Part shown: positions 48,073 to 59,582 of the stretch, one piece after another
Layout of the letters: each line of letters starts with the position of its first letter
How positions within the stretch are numbered: the stretch's first letter is position 1
DNA from: Saccharopolyspora thermophila
Lineage (GTDB): Bacteria > Actinomycetota > Actinomycetes > Mycobacteriales > Pseudonocardiaceae
Assembly (NCBI RefSeq): GCF_014646075.1
Contig: NZ_BMMT01000012.1
Coordinates: forward strand, 62,001 to 126,000
Direction of reading: 5' to 3'
Length of the DNA: 64,000 nt
The notes under the pieces: generated by a model
What the model was told of the DNA's origin: nothing
Database searches by the model: none
The model's input: only the letters and a program-made list of their open reading frames with translations
Made by a program: the position numbers and the translations under genes

Positions 48073-48101
48073 GGGGCGCTGTCCGCGACGGACGGCGCCC
48101 C
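48073..48101 (+). terminator. Strong hairpin terminator after the PPIase gene
   Basis: GGGGCGCTGTCCG and CGGACGGCGCCCC form a 13-bp stem (one G-T pair) around a CGA loop, 15 bases past the stop and followed by GTTTCC. It separates the gene from the converging rel gene. Confidence 0.8.
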
Positions 48102-48198
48102 GTTTCCGACGTTCTGGGGCACGCACGCAACGACCGGAAGCACGACGGCAGCGCCGAATCGGCTTCATGATGTCGGCGATCCCGGTTCCGCCGCCCTC

Positions 48199-50517
48199 TC
48201 ACGCCGCGGAGGTCACGCGGTAGACGTCGTAGACGCCCTCGATGTTGCGGACCGCCTTGAGGACGTGGCCCAGGTGCTTCGGGTCGCCCATCTCGAAGAA
48301 GAAACGGCTCACCGCGACCCGGTCCTTGGAGGTGGTCACCGACGCCGACAGGATGTTCACCCGCTCGTCGGCCAGCACCTTCGTGACGTCCGACAGCAGC
48401 CGGTGCCGGTCCAGCGCCTCCACCTGGATCGCCACCAGGAACACCGACGACGCGGACGGCGCCCAGTACACCTCGACCAGCCGCTCCGGCGTCTTGCGCA
48501 GGTCGTCGGCGTTGGTGCAGTCCGTCCGGTGCACGCTGACCCAGCCGCCGCGCGTGACGAAGCCCAGGATCTCGTCGCCGGGGACCGGCGTGCAGCAGCG
48601 CGCGAGTTTCGCCCACACGTCACCGGCACCCTTGACCACCACACCCGAGTCGCCGCTGCTGCGCCGCTTGCCGCGCAGCGTCGACGGCGTGGAGCGCTCG
48701 GCGATCTCGTCCGCCGCCTGCTCCGGGCCGCCGATGAACGCCACCAGCCGCTGCACCAGGTGCTGCGCCGACAGCTGCTTCTCGCCCACCGCTGCGTAGA
48801 GCCCGGTGACGTCGGCGTAGTGCAGTTCGCGGGCCACCGCGGCGAGGGTCTCGGCCGACACCAGCCGCTGCACGGGCAGGCCCGCCCGGCGGATCTCCTT
48901 GGCGATCAGCTCCTTGCCGGACTCGATCGCCTCCTCGCGGCGCTCCTTGGCGAACCACTGCTTGATCTTGGCCTTCGCCCGCGGCGACGCCACAAACGAC
49001 AACCAGTCCCGGCTCGGCCCGGACCCCTCCGCCTTGGAGGTGAAGATCTCGACGACCTCGCCGTTCTCCAGCTTGCGCTCCAGCGCGACCAGCCGACCGT
49101 TGACGCGGGCGCCGATGCAGCGGTGCCCGACCTCGGTGTGCACCGCGTAGGCGAAGTCGACCGGCGTCGACCCGGACGGCAACGTGATCACGTCGCCCTT
49201 GGGGGTGAAGACGAAGATCTCCCGGGTGGCCAGGTCGTAGCGCAGCGCCTCCAGGAACTCGCCCGGGTCGGCGGCCTCGCGCTGCCAGTCCAGCAGCTGC
49301 CGCATCCATGCCATCTCGTCGATCTCGACGGCGGACTGCTTGCCAGCGCCGTTGCGGCCCTTGGTCTCCTTGTACCGCCAGTGCGCCGCGATGCCGTACT
49401 CCGCGGTGCGGTGCATCTCGTGGGTGCGGATCTGCACCTCCAGCGGCTTGCCCTCCGGGCCGATCACCGTGGTGTGCAGCGACTGGTAGACCCCGAACCG
49501 GGGCTGGGCGATGTAGTCCTTGAACCGGCCGGGCATCGGCTGCCACAGCGCGTGCACCACGCCCATCGCCGCGTAGCAGTCGCGCACCTCGTCGACCAGG
49601 ATCCGCACGCCCACCAGGTCGTGGATGTCGTCGAAGTCGCGGCCCCGCACGATCATCTTCTGGTGGATCGAGTAGTAGTGCTTGGGCCGCCCCTCCACCT
49701 TCGCGGCCAGCCGTGCGGCGTCGAGCTGGCGGGACAGCTCGTCGATCACGGTGCGCAGGTAGGTGTCGCGCGACGGCGCCCGGTTGGCGACCAGACGCAC
49801 GATCTCGTCGTACTTCTTGGGCTGCAGGATGGCGAACGCCAGGTCCTCCAGTTCCCACTTGATGGTGGCCATGCCCAGCCGGTGCGCCAGCGGAGCCAGC
49901 ACCTCCAGGGTCTCGCGCGCCTTGCGGGCCTGTTTCTCCGGCGGCAGGAAGCGCATGGTGCGCATGTTGTGCAGCCGGTCGGACAGCTTGATCACCAGCA
50001 CCCGCGGGTCGCGGGCCATCGCGATGATCATCTTGCGGATGGTCTCGGCCTCGGCCGCGGCACCCAGCTTGACCTTGTCCAGCTTCGTCACGCCGTCGAC
50101 CAGGTGCGCCACCTCGTCGCCGAAATCGGCGGCCAGCCGCTCGAGCGAGTAGTCGGTGTCCTCGACGGTGTCGTGCAGCAGGCCCGCCACCAGCGTGGTG
50201 GTGTCCATGCCGAGTTCGGCGAGGATCGTCGCCACCGCGAGCGGGTGGGTGATGTAGGGGTCACCGGACTTGCGCTTCTGGCTGCGGTGCTTCTCCTCGG
50301 CCACGTCGTAGGCGCGCTGCAGCAGGGCCAGGTCGGCCATCGGGTGCAGCTCGCGGTGCACCGCGGCCAACGGCTCCAGCACCGGTTTGACCTGGGCGGC
50401 CCGCTGCGCGGTGATCCTCCTGGCCAGGCGGGCCCGGACGCGCCGCGTCGCGGAGGCCGCCCGCGGCTGGGCAACCGGGCCGGTTGCCGAGGCAGGAGAT
50501 TCGACGTGTTGGCTCAC
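48199..50517 (-). CDS. rel: Bifunctional (p)ppGpp synthetase/hydrolase
   Basis: Long RSH alarmone enzyme, 772 residues. The HD hydrolase domain has [12 protein letters not shown] and H115-D116 in LLHDTVEDT. The synthetase domain shows [28 protein letters not shown] and [15 protein letters not shown] domain ([29 protein letters not shown]) and a C-terminal ACT domain ([24 protein letters not shown]) complete the layout. Start GTG 50517. Intact HD residues indicate both activities, as in mycobacterial Rel. It is the single stringent-response enzyme visible here. Confidence 0.94.
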   Translation of the reverse strand: MSQHVESPASATGPVAQPRAASATRRVRARLARRITAQRAAQVKPVLEPLAAVHRELHPMADLALLQRAYDVAEEKHRSQKRKSGDPYITHPLAVATILAELGMDTTTLVAGLLHDTVEDTDYSLERLAADFGDEVAHLVDGVTKLDKVKLGAAAEAETIRKMIIAMARDPRVLVIKLSDRLHNMRTMRFLPPEKQARKARETLEVLAPLAHRLGMATIKWELEDLAFAILQPKKYDEIVRLVANRAPSRDTYLRTVIDELSRQLDAARLAAKVEGRPKHYYSIHQKMIVRGRDFDDIHDLVGVRILVDEVRDCYAAMGVVHALWQPMPGRFKDYIAQPRFGVYQSLHTTVIGPEGKPLEVQIRTHEMHRTAEYGIAAHWRYKETKGRNGAGKQSAVEIDEMAWMRQLLDWQREAADPGEFLEALRYDLATREIFVFTPKGDVITLPSGSTPVDFAYAVHTEVGHRCIGARVNGRLVALERKLENGEVVEIFTSKAEGSGPSRDWLSFVASPRAKAKIKQWFAKERREEAIESGKELIAKEIRRAGLPVQRLVSAETLAAVARELHYADVTGLYAAVGEKQLSAQHLVQRLVAFIGGPEQAADEIAERSTPSTLRGKRRSSGDSGVVVKGAGDVWAKLARCCTPVPGDEILGFVTRGGWVSVHRTDCTNADDLRKTPERLVEVYWAPSASSVFLVAIQVEALDRHRLLSDVTKVLADERVNILSASVTTSKDRVAVSRFFFEMGDPKHLGHVLKAVRNIEGVYDVYRVTSAA

Positions 50518-50720
50518 CGCACGCTCCCGGGCTCAGGCGTTGCACTCGTCCCAGGTCCGGGGGACCCGGACACTGAGAATAACGCCATCCGGGCGATGGA
50601 CCTTCCCTGGTGCGGGTGTGATACGCCCAGCGGTCACCTGGGGCAGCCGATCGCCGAACGGACTTCAGCCCGACCGATCACCGCACACGCGTTCCGGTCC
50701 CACGACGTGGGAGACGCTGG

Positions 50721-51284
50721 TCAGACGCGCAGGAGGGCGCGGACGGTCTCGCCCATGATCTTGTCGCGGCCCTCCAGCGCCGTCAGCTCCAGGACCACCG
50801 CCGCCGCGGCCACCTCGGCGCCCGCCTGGCGGACCAGGCGGCACGCCGCGCCCAGGGTGCCGCCGGTGGCGAGCACGTCGTCGACGATCAGCACCCGCTG
50901 CCCCGGCCGCAGGGTGTCGGCCGGAAGTTCCAGGGTCGCGCGCCCGTACTCCAGGGTGTACTCGATGCGGTCGGCCACCACCGGCAGCTTGCCGGGCTTG
51001 CGCAACCCGATCACCCCGGTGCCGAACGCCTGCGCGACCGCGGCGCCCACCAGGAAACCGCGGGCCTCCACCCCGGCGACCACGTCGAACTCGCTGTCCC
51101 GGCCGAGTGCCGAGACGACCGCGTTGAGCCCGTCCCGGTCGGCCAGCAGCGGGCTGATGTCGCGGAACAGCACCCCCGGCTCCGGAAAGTCCGGGATCTC
51201 GCGGATCAGCGCCGCGGCCCGCCGCAGCGCGTCGTCGGAAGCATCGGTGACCTGCACGGACGGCGTTTCTCCGAGCGAGGCCAT
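50721..51284 (-). CDS. apt: Adenine phosphoribosyltransferase
   Basis: Purine salvage enzyme converting adenine and PRPP to AMP, 187 residues. PRPP loop VLIVDDVLATGGTLGAA (from about 131), the N-terminal IREIPDFPEPGVLFRDISPLL and VVAGVEARGFLVGAAVA are typical. The start ATG overlaps the secF stop (TGATG), which is conserved in actinobacteria. A 203-base gap separates it from rel, so rel has its own promoter. Confidence 0.93.
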   Translation of the reverse strand: MASLGETPSVQVTDASDDALRRAAALIREIPDFPEPGVLFRDISPLLADRDGLNAVVSALGRDSEFDVVAGVEARGFLVGAAVAQAFGTGVIGLRKPGKLPVVADRIEYTLEYGRATLELPADTLRPGQRVLIVDDVLATGGTLGAACRLVRQAGAEVAAAAVVLELTALEGRDKIMGETVRALLRV

Positions 51285-52456
51285 CAGCGTCGCCGCCTGC
51301 CGGTCGGGCGCCCCGCCTTGCCCGCGGGACGGCTCGGGCGACGGCCGGACGAGTGGTTGTTGGTCCCGGAACCGGCCGCGACCGCGTGCCTGGGCTCGGC
51401 CGGGCCCTCAGCGGCCCTGGTCGCGGAGCGCTCCCGCCGCTGCTGCACCTTGGCCGCGTGGTCGCGGTACCTCGGATCGCGCATCTTGAAGTCCACCAGC
51501 AGCGGGGTGGCCAGGAAGACCGACGACACCACACCGGCGATCATGCCGACCAGCTGCACCAGCGCCAGGTCGCGCAGCACGCCGACGCCGAGCAGCCCGG
51601 CACCGACCACGAGCAGCCCGGCCACCGGCAGCAGCGCGATCACCGAGGTGTTGATCGACCGCATCAGGGTCTGGTTGACCGCCAGGTTCGCCGCCTCGCC
51701 GTAGGTGCGGCGGGTCAGCCCGAGCAGGCCGCGGGTGTTCTCCTTGACCTTGTCGAACACCACCACCGTGTCGTACAGCGAGAACCCGAGGATGGTGAGC
51801 AGGCCGATCACCGTGGACGGGGTGACCTCGAACCCGACCAGCGAGTAGATGCCCGCGGTGACGATGATGTCGTGGAACAGCGCGATCAGCGCGGCCACCG
51901 CCATCCACTTCTCGAAGTAGAGGGCCAGGAAGACCGTCACCAGCACCAGGAACACGCCCAGCGCGATCAGCGCCTGCTGGGTGATCTCGCCACCCCAGGT
52001 GCCGCTCACCGCGCTGTCGCTGATCACCTGCTGGCTCGGGCGGCCCTGCTGGTCCAGCGGCTGCAGCTCGGTGAACAGCGACTGCTTCACCGCCGCGACC
52101 TGGTCCGTGGTCAGCGAGGACGAGCGGATCTGGATGCTCTGGTTGGCTCCGACGCCCACGATCTGCACGGTCTCGGCGGGGTGGCCCAGCGCGTCGCGGA
52201 ACGCGTCCTGCACCGCGTCGGTGCTGATCGGCCCCTGCGCGCCCACGGCCGGAAGCTGGATCTTGGTGCCGCCCTCGAAGTCGATGCCGAGGTTGAAGCC
52301 CCTGAACCCGATCGCGCCGAGGCACACCAGGACCAGCAGACCCAGCGCGACGTACCAGCGGGCACGCCTGCCGACGATGTCGAAGGCGCCGGTCCCCGTG
52401 TAGAGGCGGTGGAAGACGCTGCCGCGCCGGGCTCCTTCGGTACCTGGAGTCGTCAC
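51284..52456 (-). CDS. secF: Protein translocase subunit SecF
   Basis: Sec accessory membrane protein, 390 residues. Six membrane helices and the periplasmic P1 region are visible. Signature motifs are GIDFEGGTKIQL after helix 1, then FHDIIVTAGIYSLVGFEVTPSTVIGLLTILGFSLYDTVVVFDKVKEN and LMRSINTSV. The second of two close GTG codons (52456) is preferred because AGGAGG is seven bases upstream. The basic C-terminal tail (RRPSRPAGKAGRPTGRRRR) is cytoplasmic. It lies two bases after secD. Confidence 0.94.
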   Translation of the reverse strand: MTTPGTEGARRGSVFHRLYTGTGAFDIVGRRARWYVALGLLVLVCLGAIGFRGFNLGIDFEGGTKIQLPAVGAQGPISTDAVQDAFRDALGHPAETVQIVGVGANQSIQIRSSSLTTDQVAAVKQSLFTELQPLDQQGRPSQQVISDSAVSGTWGGEITQQALIALGVFLVLVTVFLALYFEKWMAVAALIALFHDIIVTAGIYSLVGFEVTPSTVIGLLTILGFSLYDTVVVFDKVKENTRGLLGLTRRTYGEAANLAVNQTLMRSINTSVIALLPVAGLLVVGAGLLGVGVLRDLALVQLVGMIAGVVSSVFLATPLLVDFKMRDPRYRDHAAKVQQRRERSATRAAEGPAEPRHAVAAGSGTNNHSSGRRPSRPAGKAGRPTGRRRR

Positions 52457-52458
52457 CT

Positions 52459-54015
52459 TCACGCCTCCTTGGCGGTGGTCGCGGCCTTGCGGGCGGCGCG
52501 GTGCTGGGCCCCCAGCCGCTGCACCGCACCGAGGCCGGAGACCGAGGGCTTGGACAGGACCTTGTTCTTCGAGGCGATCGCCACCAGCGGGTGGGTGACC
52601 AGGAAGACCACCACCAGGTCCAGCACCGTGGACATGCCGAGGGTGAAGGCGAAGCCCTTCACCTGGCCGACGGCGAGGACGTAGAGCACCGCGGCGGCGA
52701 GGAAGCTGACCGCGTCCGCCGACAGGATCGTGCGCCGTGCCCGGACCCAGGCGCGGGGCACGGCCGAGCGGAACGTGCGGCCCTCGCGGATCTCGTCCTT
52801 GAGGCGTTCGAAGAACACGATGAACGAGTCGGCGGTGATGCCGATGGCGACGATGAAACCGGCGACCCCGGCCAGGTCGAGGGTGAACCCGACCCAGCGG
52901 CCCAGCAGCACCAGCACCGCGTAGACCACACCGCCGGACAGCACCAGCGACAGGATCGTCAGGATGCCCAGCAACCGGTAGTAGACCAGGCAGTACACGG
53001 CGACGAGCAGCAGGCCGATGCCGCCGGCGAGCAGGCCCGCCTCCAGCGAGGCGACACCGAGGGTCGCCGACACCGTCTCCGCCTCGGACTGGTCGAAGGC
53101 CAGCGGCAGCGAACCGTACTTGAGGATGTTGGCCAGGTCGGTCGCGCTCTGCTGGTTGAACTGGCCGCTGATCGACGCGTTGCCAGCCAGCAGCGCCTGC
53201 TGGATGGTCGGCGCCGAGACGACCTCGCTGTCCAGCACGAACGCCGCCTGTTGGCCGACGTTGGCGGAGGTGAAGTCGGCCCACACCTTGGCCCCGGCGC
53301 TCTTGAAGTCCAGCGACACCGTCCACCCCGGCTGGCCGGCCTGCGGCTGCGGCGGCACGGCCTGGGCGTTGGCGATCTCCTTGCCCTCCAGGAACACCGG
53401 GTCCAGCACGTACTTGAACTCGCCTTCGCGGTCGCAGGTGACCAGCGGCAGCTTCGGGTCGTCGTTGCCGCGCAGCGGGTCCTCGGCGTTGCAGTCCAGC
53501 GCCTGCAGGGCCTGCTGCTGGACGCCCGGGTCGGTGCTCTGCCGGGTCCGCTTGGCCTCCTCGATGGCCTCCCGCTGGTCGCCCGGCTGCTGCTGGTGCA
53601 CGGCCTGCGGGGTGGTGCCCGCCTGGGCGGGCTGCGCCGGCACCTGGTTGACGACCTTGCGGAAGTTCAGCTCGGCGGTCTGGCCGAGCTGCTTGGCCTG
53701 CTCACCGCCCGCGCCGGGCACGGTGATCACCAGGTTGTTGCCGTCCCGGGTGACCTCGGAGCCGCTCACGCCCATGCCGTTGACGCGGGTCTCGATGATC
53801 TGCCGGGCCTGGTTCAGCGACTCGGTGGTGGGTGGCCTGCCGTCCGGGGTGCGGGCGGTCAACGTGACCCTGGTGCCGCCCTGCAGGTCGATCCCGAGCT
53901 TCGGGTAGGGCCTGCCGTCGCCGGTGAAGAACACCAGCGCGTAGAGCGCCGCCACGATCAGCGCGAAGATCGCCAGATAACGCCCTGGGCGGATCTGCCC
54001 GGCCGGAGGTGCCAC
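52459..54015 (-). CDS. secD: Protein translocase subunit SecD
   Basis: Partner of SecF using the proton gradient to pull exported proteins, 518 residues. After the first helix the motif [14 protein letters not shown] is diagnostic. The large extracytoplasmic P1 domain is longer than in E. coli per length of its head region and contains a Gln/Pro-rich insert ([22 protein letters not shown]). Helices 2-6 follow, with [43 protein letters not shown] and [16 protein letters not shown] 54015 is used; AGGAG lies rather far (13 bases) upstream, so the start is not certain. Confidence 0.93.
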   Translation of the reverse strand: MAPPAGQIRPGRYLAIFALIVAALYALVFFTGDGRPYPKLGIDLQGGTRVTLTARTPDGRPPTTESLNQARQIIETRVNGMGVSGSEVTRDGNNLVITVPGAGGEQAKQLGQTAELNFRKVVNQVPAQPAQAGTTPQAVHQQQPGDQREAIEEAKRTRQSTDPGVQQQALQALDCNAEDPLRGNDDPKLPLVTCDREGEFKYVLDPVFLEGKEIANAQAVPPQPQAGQPGWTVSLDFKSAGAKVWADFTSANVGQQAAFVLDSEVVSAPTIQQALLAGNASISGQFNQQSATDLANILKYGSLPLAFDQSEAETVSATLGVASLEAGLLAGGIGLLLVAVYCLVYYRLLGILTILSLVLSGGVVYAVLVLLGRWVGFTLDLAGVAGFIVAIGITADSFIVFFERLKDEIREGRTFRSAVPRAWVRARRTILSADAVSFLAAAVLYVLAVGQVKGFAFTLGMSTVLDLVVVFLVTHPLVAIASKNKVLSKPSVSGLGAVQRLGAQHRAARKAATTAKEA

Positions 54016-54288
54016 GGTGCGTCGGTCTCCTGTTCGCGGTCTGGGTGCGCGGATTCGGCCTCGCCGGCGACCCGCGCGCACTCCTGGCGGTGACCGGGTG
54101 GTGCCGATCACCGCAGTTCTCGGTCCAGTGTGACAAACCCGCTGTGACCGTCCCCGCCCTGGGGTCCACAGTGCGTCACCGATCGCTACGCACGGACGCG
54201 GGCCCGGCATGGTGTCCGGTGCCCGCGTCGCTGGTCGGCGCGTCGCCACCGCGGGCCCGGGCCGGGCCCGGGGACGTCCCGCCGGGCG

Positions 54289-54669
54289 TCAGTTGGTCTT
54301 CTGCTGCTCCGCGACCTCGGTCCTGGCCTCGTCGGCGGAGGTGTCGTCAGCGGAGCGGCTCTCCTCGGCCTTGGCCGGGGCCTCCGCAGTGGTGGCCGGG
54401 GCGCTGGTGGTGGTGACCTTCTCGCGGATCGCGGCACGCACCCAGGTGGTGGTCAGGCCGGGGGCCAGCTCCAGGTCGATGGTGTCGTCGGCGGTGGCGA
54501 CGACGGTGCCGAACACGCCGGAGGTGGTCATCACCCGGTCACCGGGGGCGATCGAGTTCTGCAGCTTCTGCTGCTCCTGCATGGCGCGCTTCTGCTTACG
54601 CGCCTGAAGGAACAGCGGCACCGCGAGCAGGACGATCAGCAGCGGGAGAATCAGGGATTGGAGGTCCAT
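54289..54669 (-). CDS. yajC: Preprotein translocase accessory protein YajC
   Basis: A 126-residue single-span membrane protein of the SecDF-YajC complex. Helix LILPLLIVLLAVPLFL (about 6-21) is followed by QARKQKRAMQEQQKLQNSIAPGDRVMTTSGVFGTVVAT, the family signature. The acidic C-terminal tail (EEAPAKAEESRSADDTSADEART-like) is longer than in E. coli. ATG 54669 has GGAG five bases upstream. A 273-base gap to secD, with a GC-rich near-repeat (GGGCCCGGGCCGGGCCC near 54254), may hold a terminator and the secD promoter. Confidence 0.93.
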   Translation of the reverse strand: MDLQSLILPLLIVLLAVPLFLQARKQKRAMQEQQKLQNSIAPGDRVMTTSGVFGTVVATADDTIDLELAPGLTTTWVRAAIREKVTTTSAPATTAEAPAKAEESRSADDTSADEARTEVAEQQKTN

Positions 54670-54803
54670 CGTGCTCCGTTCAGCGGACGCTTCAGGGCCC
54701 AGCCCTCGCAGCACTGCGCCCGGATTGTTCGGATGTTCAGCCCCCAGTGTGCCAGGTCCACCCGGGGTGCCGAGGACCCTACTACGCCCAGGTCACCGGC
54801 CGA

Positions 54804-55880
<1,077 letters not shown>

Positions 55881-55887
55881 CAGGCCC

Positions 55888-56481
55888 TCACTTCGGTCCC
55901 AGCTTGGTCAACGCCCGGCGCAACACCGCCGAGGTGTCCAGGTCGCCGTCGCCGGACGCGAGCACCGCCTCCACGCTCTGCTCGGCCTGCTTGGCCGAGA
56001 AGCCCAGGCCGACCAGCGCCTCCGACACCTCCGTGCGCACCCGGGCGCGGTCCGGTGCGGCCCCCGGTCCGGGCGCGGCCACCGCGCTCACTTTGTCCCG
56101 CAGCTCCAGGATCAGCCGCTCGGCGCTCTTGCGGCCGATGCCCGGCACCTGGGTGAGCACCGTGAGGTTGCCGTCGGCCAGGGCGTGGCAGAGCTGGTCG
56201 GGCGAGAGCACCGCGAGAGTGGCCAGCGCCAGCCGCGGGCCGACCCCGGAGGCGGTCTGCAGCAGGCCGAACAGGTCGCGGGACTCGGCGTCGGCGAAGC
56301 CGTAGAGGGTCAGCGAGTCCTCGCGCACGATCAGCGAGGTCCACAGCCGGGTCTCCTCGCCGCGGCGCAGTCCGGCCAGCGTCGCCGGGGTGGCGTGCAC
56401 CGCCAGGCCGACCCCGCCGACTTCGATCACGGCGTGGTCCAGCCCGATGGACAGCACCGGACCTCGCACCGTGGAGATCAT
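55888..56481 (-). CDS. ruvA: Holliday junction-binding protein RuvA
   Basis: Junction-binding tetramer subunit, 197 residues. The N-terminal OB domain starts [28 protein letters not shown]. Two helix-hairpin-helix motifs follow ([20 protein letters not shown] and [22 protein letters not shown]), and the C-terminal RuvB-contact domain holds [24 protein letters not shown] 56481 overlaps the ruvC stop (ATGA). Confidence 0.95.
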   Translation of the reverse strand: MISTVRGPVLSIGLDHAVIEVGGVGLAVHATPATLAGLRRGEETRLWTSLIVREDSLTLYGFADAESRDLFGLLQTASGVGPRLALATLAVLSPDQLCHALADGNLTVLTQVPGIGRKSAERLILELRDKVSAVAAPGPGAAPDRARVRTEVSEALVGLGFSAKQAEQSVEAVLASGDGDLDTSAVLRRALTKLGPK

Positions 56482-57068
56482 CGCGGTTTCCTTCCTGCTG
56501 GTGTCCGGGCGGCCTGCTGCGCCGCCCGGAGCCGGGCGCGGTGGTTGCGGGCGAGCTCGGCTGCCCTGGCCTCGGCCTCGGCGAGGCGGTTCGCCATGGG
56601 GGCCCGCCACAGGTGGCAGACGGCCAGCGCGAGCGCGTCGGCGGCGTCGGCGGGCCGCGGCGCGGTGGCCAGCCCGAGGATCTTGGTGACCATGGTGGTG
56701 ACCTGGCGTTTGTCCGCCCGCCCGGAGCCGCTGATGGCCGCCTTGACCTCGCTCGGCGTGTGGAAGGCGACCGGCAGGCCGCGGCGCGCGGCGGCCAGCG
56801 CCACGACCCCGGAGACCTGGGCGGTGCCCATCACCGTGCGCACGTTGTGCTGGCTGAAGACGCGTTCGATGGCGACCACCTCGGGGCGGTGCCGGTCCAT
56901 CCACTGTTCGACCACGTCGGCGACCGCGAGCAACCGGGCGGACAGCTCGCACTCCGGGGGCGTGCGGGCCACGCCGACCGCGACGCAGGCGACCTCGCGG
57001 CCGCGGCCGCCGTCGACCACGCCAAGCCCGCAGCGAGTGAGCCCGGGGTCGACTCCCAACACGCGCAC
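56478..57068 (-). CDS. ruvC: Holliday junction resolvase RuvC
   Basis: Endonuclease that resolves Holliday junctions, 196 residues. Acidic active-site residues are Asp7 ([10 protein letters not shown]), the Glu in [12 protein letters not shown], and the aspartates of [20 protein letters not shown] 57068 is the start. It is first of the ruvC-ruvA-ruvB operon, with a LexA-type box 30 bases upstream. The Ala/Arg-rich C-terminal extension is common in actinobacteria. Confidence 0.95.
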   Translation of the reverse strand: MRVLGVDPGLTRCGLGVVDGGRGREVACVAVGVARTPPECELSARLLAVADVVEQWMDRHRPEVVAIERVFSQHNVRTVMGTAQVSGVVALAAARRGLPVAFHTPSEVKAAISGSGRADKRQVTTMVTKILGLATAPRPADAADALALAVCHLWRAPMANRLAEAEARAAELARNHRARLRAAQQAARTPAGRKPR

Positions 57069-57097
57069 GCAGCCACCTGCCCAGCCATCAACAACCC

Positions 57098-57113
57098 GTG
57101 AACATCCGTTCGA
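57098..57113. promoter_or_regulatory. LexA (SOS) box upstream of ruvC
   Basis: GTGAACATCCGTTCGA contains GAAC-N4-GTTC and fits the actinobacterial SOS consensus TCGAAC-N4-GTTCGA with few mismatches. It is centred about 37 bases upstream of the ruvC start. ruvC is part of the LexA regulon in mycobacteria, which supports the call. Confidence 0.75.
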
Positions 57114-57197
57114 ACCCTAGCGAACCGCGCACCGCGGGCCGAGCACCGACACGCACCCACCCGATCACGACAGCGCGCGGCCTCGGCCCGCACGCGC

Positions 57198-57707
57198 TCA
57201 GGGCCCGTCGACGCCCGGGGTCCAGCTCTCCGGCAGACCGCTGTCGGTCAGCACCGGCTGGTACTCGCGGAAACCACCCGGCGCGTCGTCCTGCCACGGA
57301 AACCGGCCCCCGTCCGGGCTCGAGGCAATCAGCTGCACGGCGGGGAAGTCCGCGCCGTTGTAGACCACAAACGCGCTGCCGAGGAACTCCGGGTAGTGCC
57401 GCAGGGCGACCTTCTCGAAGGTCACCGGGCACCCCTGCAGGAAGCCCTCGTACAGCGTGCCGGGCCGGAACCGCTCCCCGGCCGCGACACGCTCGACGTA
57501 GGTGTGGACCACCGCGTGCGCCACCTCCTGGGGCAGCCCGATCACGACCACTTCCGGTTTCCCGAAGCGCCGCCAGGCCCCGACGGAGAACGCATACGAC
57601 GCGCCGCGGTCGTCGCCGGCCACGTGCACCACCGCCGCGCCGTGCCTGTCGGCCTCGTTCACCAGCCAGCGGCGCAGTCCCTCATCGCTGTCGACCACGG
57701 GCGCCAT
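57198..57707 (-). CDS. DUF4262 domain protein
   Basis: A 169-residue cytoplasmic protein of DUF4262, function unknown. The pattern ASYAFSVGAWRRFGKPEVVVIGLPQEVAHAVVHTYVERVAAGERF, then LRHYPEFLGSAFVVYNG and FPAVQLIASSPDGGRFPWQDD, is characteristic of the family (a Phe-Pro-Trp near the end). ATG 57707 is used; GTG two codons later is possible. It stands between yebC and ruvC on the same strand, with separate spacing on both sides. I infer no role. Confidence 0.8.
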   Translation of the reverse strand: MAPVVDSDEGLRRWLVNEADRHGAAVVHVAGDDRGASYAFSVGAWRRFGKPEVVVIGLPQEVAHAVVHTYVERVAAGERFRPGTLYEGFLQGCPVTFEKVALRHYPEFLGSAFVVYNGADFPAVQLIASSPDGGRFPWQDDAPGGFREYQPVLTDSGLPESWTPGVDGP

Positions 57708-57781
57708 TCTGCCCGCGAAGCACACCGCTCCCGCCGGTGCCCGGTCGCGGGTACCGGCGGGAGCGGCGCGGTCACGTGGCG

Positions 57782-58531
57782 TCAGCCGACCTCGGCCATG
57801 ATCTCGTCCGAGACGTCGAAGTTCGCGTAGACGTTCTGCACGTCGTCGCAGTCCTCCAGGGCGTCGATCAGCTTGAAGATCTTCTTGGCGCCCTCGGCGT
57901 CCAGCTGGACGTTGACCGAGGCGAGGAAGTTGGTCTCCGCCGAGTCGTACTCGATGCCCGCGTTCTGCAGCGCCTTGCGGACCTCGACCAGGTCGGCCGG
58001 GTCGGACAGGATCTCGTAGTTCTCGCCGAGGTCGTTGACCTCCTCGGCGCCGGCCTCCAGCACCGCCATGAGCACGTCGTCCTCGCTGAGCCCGTTCTTC
58101 GGCAGCAGGACGACGCCCTTGCGGTTGAACAGGTACGACACCGAACCGGCGTCGGCCATCGAGCCGCCGTTGCGGGTCATCGCGGTGCGCACCTCGCCGG
58201 CGGCGCGGTTGCGGTTGTCGGTCAGGCACTCCACCAGCATGGCGACGCCGTTGGGGCCGTAGCCCTCGTACATGATCGTCTGCCAGTCGGCGCCACCCGC
58301 CTCCTCACCGGCACCGCGCTTGCGCGCGCGCTCGATGTTGTCCAACGGCACCGAGTTCTTGCGGGCCTTCTGGATGGCGTCGTACAGGGTCGGGTTGCCC
58401 TCGGGATCGCCCCCACCGGTTCGTGCGGCAACCTCAATGTTCTTGATCAGCTTCGCGAAGAGCTTGCCGCGCTTGGCGTCGAGGGCGGCCTTCTTGTGCT
58501 TGGTGGTGGCCCACTTCGAGTGGCCGCTCAT
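57782..58531 (-). CDS. yebC: YebC/PmpR-family DNA-binding regulator or translation factor
   Basis: A 249-residue protein starting [40 protein letters not shown], the hallmark of the family. Later blocks are [20 protein letters not shown] and [25 protein letters not shown]. Family members have been described as transcription regulators and more recently as ribosome-acting factors for proline-rich stretches. ATG 58531 follows GGAGGAGAG. The order yebC next to pdxT is conserved. Confidence 0.94.
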   Translation of the reverse strand: MSGHSKWATTKHKKAALDAKRGKLFAKLIKNIEVAARTGGGDPEGNPTLYDAIQKARKNSVPLDNIERARKRGAGEEAGGADWQTIMYEGYGPNGVAMLVECLTDNRNRAAGEVRTAMTRNGGSMADAGSVSYLFNRKGVVLLPKNGLSEDDVLMAVLEAGAEEVNDLGENYEILSDPADLVEVRKALQNAGIEYDSAETNFLASVNVQLDAEGAKKIFKLIDALEDCDDVQNVYANFDVSDEIMAEVG

Positions 58532-58566
58532 CTCTCCTCCGTCGTTCTACGCCTGCGCTGCCGTTT

Positions 58567-59202
58567 TCACTGCGCGCGGACGATCTGTGCGAAATAGCGG
58601 TGCACGCGCTCGTCCCCGCTGACCAGCTCCGGGTGGAAAGCAGTGGCGAGCACCGGTCCCTGCCGAACCGCGACGATCCTACCGGCGGCCCCGCCGCGTC
58701 CCGTGGTGTCCGGGTCCTCGGGCACGCTCGCCAGCACCTCGACCCCGTCACCGACCTTCTCCACCCACGGGGCGCGGATGAACACCGCGTGCACCGGGCC
58801 GTCGGTGATGCCGGTGAACTCCAGGTCGGTCTCGAAGGAGTCGACCTGCCGGCCGAAGGCGTTGCGGCGCACCGCGACGTCCAGCGCTCCCAGCGGCCGC
58901 ACCGCCGGAAGCTGCGGGTCCTGGTCGAGCACCTCGCGCGCCAGCATGATCATGCCGGCGCAGGACCCGAACGCAGGCAGCCCGGCGGCCAGCCGCTCGC
59001 GCAGCGGCTCGTAGAGCTCGAAGGTGTCCAGCAGGCGGGTCATGGTGGTGGACTCCCCGCCCGGCAGCACGATGCCGTGCACCGCGGCCAGCTCCTCGGG
59101 ACGGCGGACCGGACGCGCGTCGGCCCCACTGCGCTCCAGCGCGGCCAGGTGCTCGGCCACCCCACCCTGCAGGGCGAGAACTCCGACAACGGGTTTCGTC
59201 AC
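58567..59202 (-). CDS. pdxT: Pyridoxal 5'-phosphate synthase glutaminase subunit PdxT
   Basis: Glutaminase that feeds ammonia to PdxS, 211 residues. The triad is Cys81 ([12 protein letters not shown]), His190 and Glu192 (AFHPELVSG), with [11 protein letters not shown] at the N-terminus and [13 protein letters not shown] 59202 is used. It is upstream of yebC on the same strand, 35 bases apart. Its synthase partner pdxS is about 4 kb to the right on the other strand. Confidence 0.94.
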   Translation of the reverse strand: MTKPVVGVLALQGGVAEHLAALERSGADARPVRRPEELAAVHGIVLPGGESTTMTRLLDTFELYEPLRERLAAGLPAFGSCAGMIMLAREVLDQDPQLPAVRPLGALDVAVRRNAFGRQVDSFETDLEFTGITDGPVHAVFIRAPWVEKVGDGVEVLASVPEDPDTTGRGGAAGRIVAVRQGPVLATAFHPELVSGDERVHRYFAQIVRAQ

Positions 59203-59273
59203 GACTCCGATTGTCCTGCATCCGCGTGTCCGGCCGAAGCCCGGGACCGGCGCCGCACGAACCCGGACGAAAG

Positions 59274-59582
59274 TCAGGTGAGTCCGGCCAGCCGCAGCAG
59301 GGCCGTGGTGGCGGCCGCGGCGACGACCACGACCACGAACGGCGCGCGCCGCCAGGCCAGCACGCCGCCGACGGCGACCCCGGCGAACCGGGCCCACCCG
59401 GCGAACCCGCCGGACTCGAAGGCGGTGCTGGTGGTCACGAACGCGGCGAGCAGGACGATCGCCGCCATCGACATCAGCTGCTCCCAGCGCGGCGAGACCT
59501 GGATCCGCCCGCGCAGCAGCGGACCGGCCAGTCGCATCGCGTAGGTCCCGGCGGCCAGCGCGAAGATCACCCCGAGGGTCAT
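59274..59582 (-). CDS. azlD: AzlD-family branched-chain amino acid exporter subunit
   Basis: A 102-residue small membrane subunit with three hydrophobic helices ([54 protein letters not shown]). It works with AzlC to export branched-chain amino acids or analogues. ATG 59582 overlaps the azlC stop (ATGA). The size and helices fit AzlD, and the pair with AzlC makes the assignment firm. Confidence 0.88.
   Translation of the reverse strand: MTLGVIFALAAGTYAMRLAGPLLRGRIQVSPRWEQLMSMAAIVLLAAFVTTSTAFESGGFAGWARFAGVAVGGVLAWRRAPFVVVVVAAAATTALLRLAGLT

Noticed and set aside
47641-51489. 1282-codon plus-strand open frame across rel and apt
   Set aside because: It lies antisense to Rel and Apt, starts inside the PPIase gene and its sequence is low-complexity; long empty frames are expected at this GC content.
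57098-57120. GTTCGAACC near ruvC read as a tRNA T-loop
   Set aside because: No acceptor, D or anticodon arms flank it; it is part of the LexA box region.
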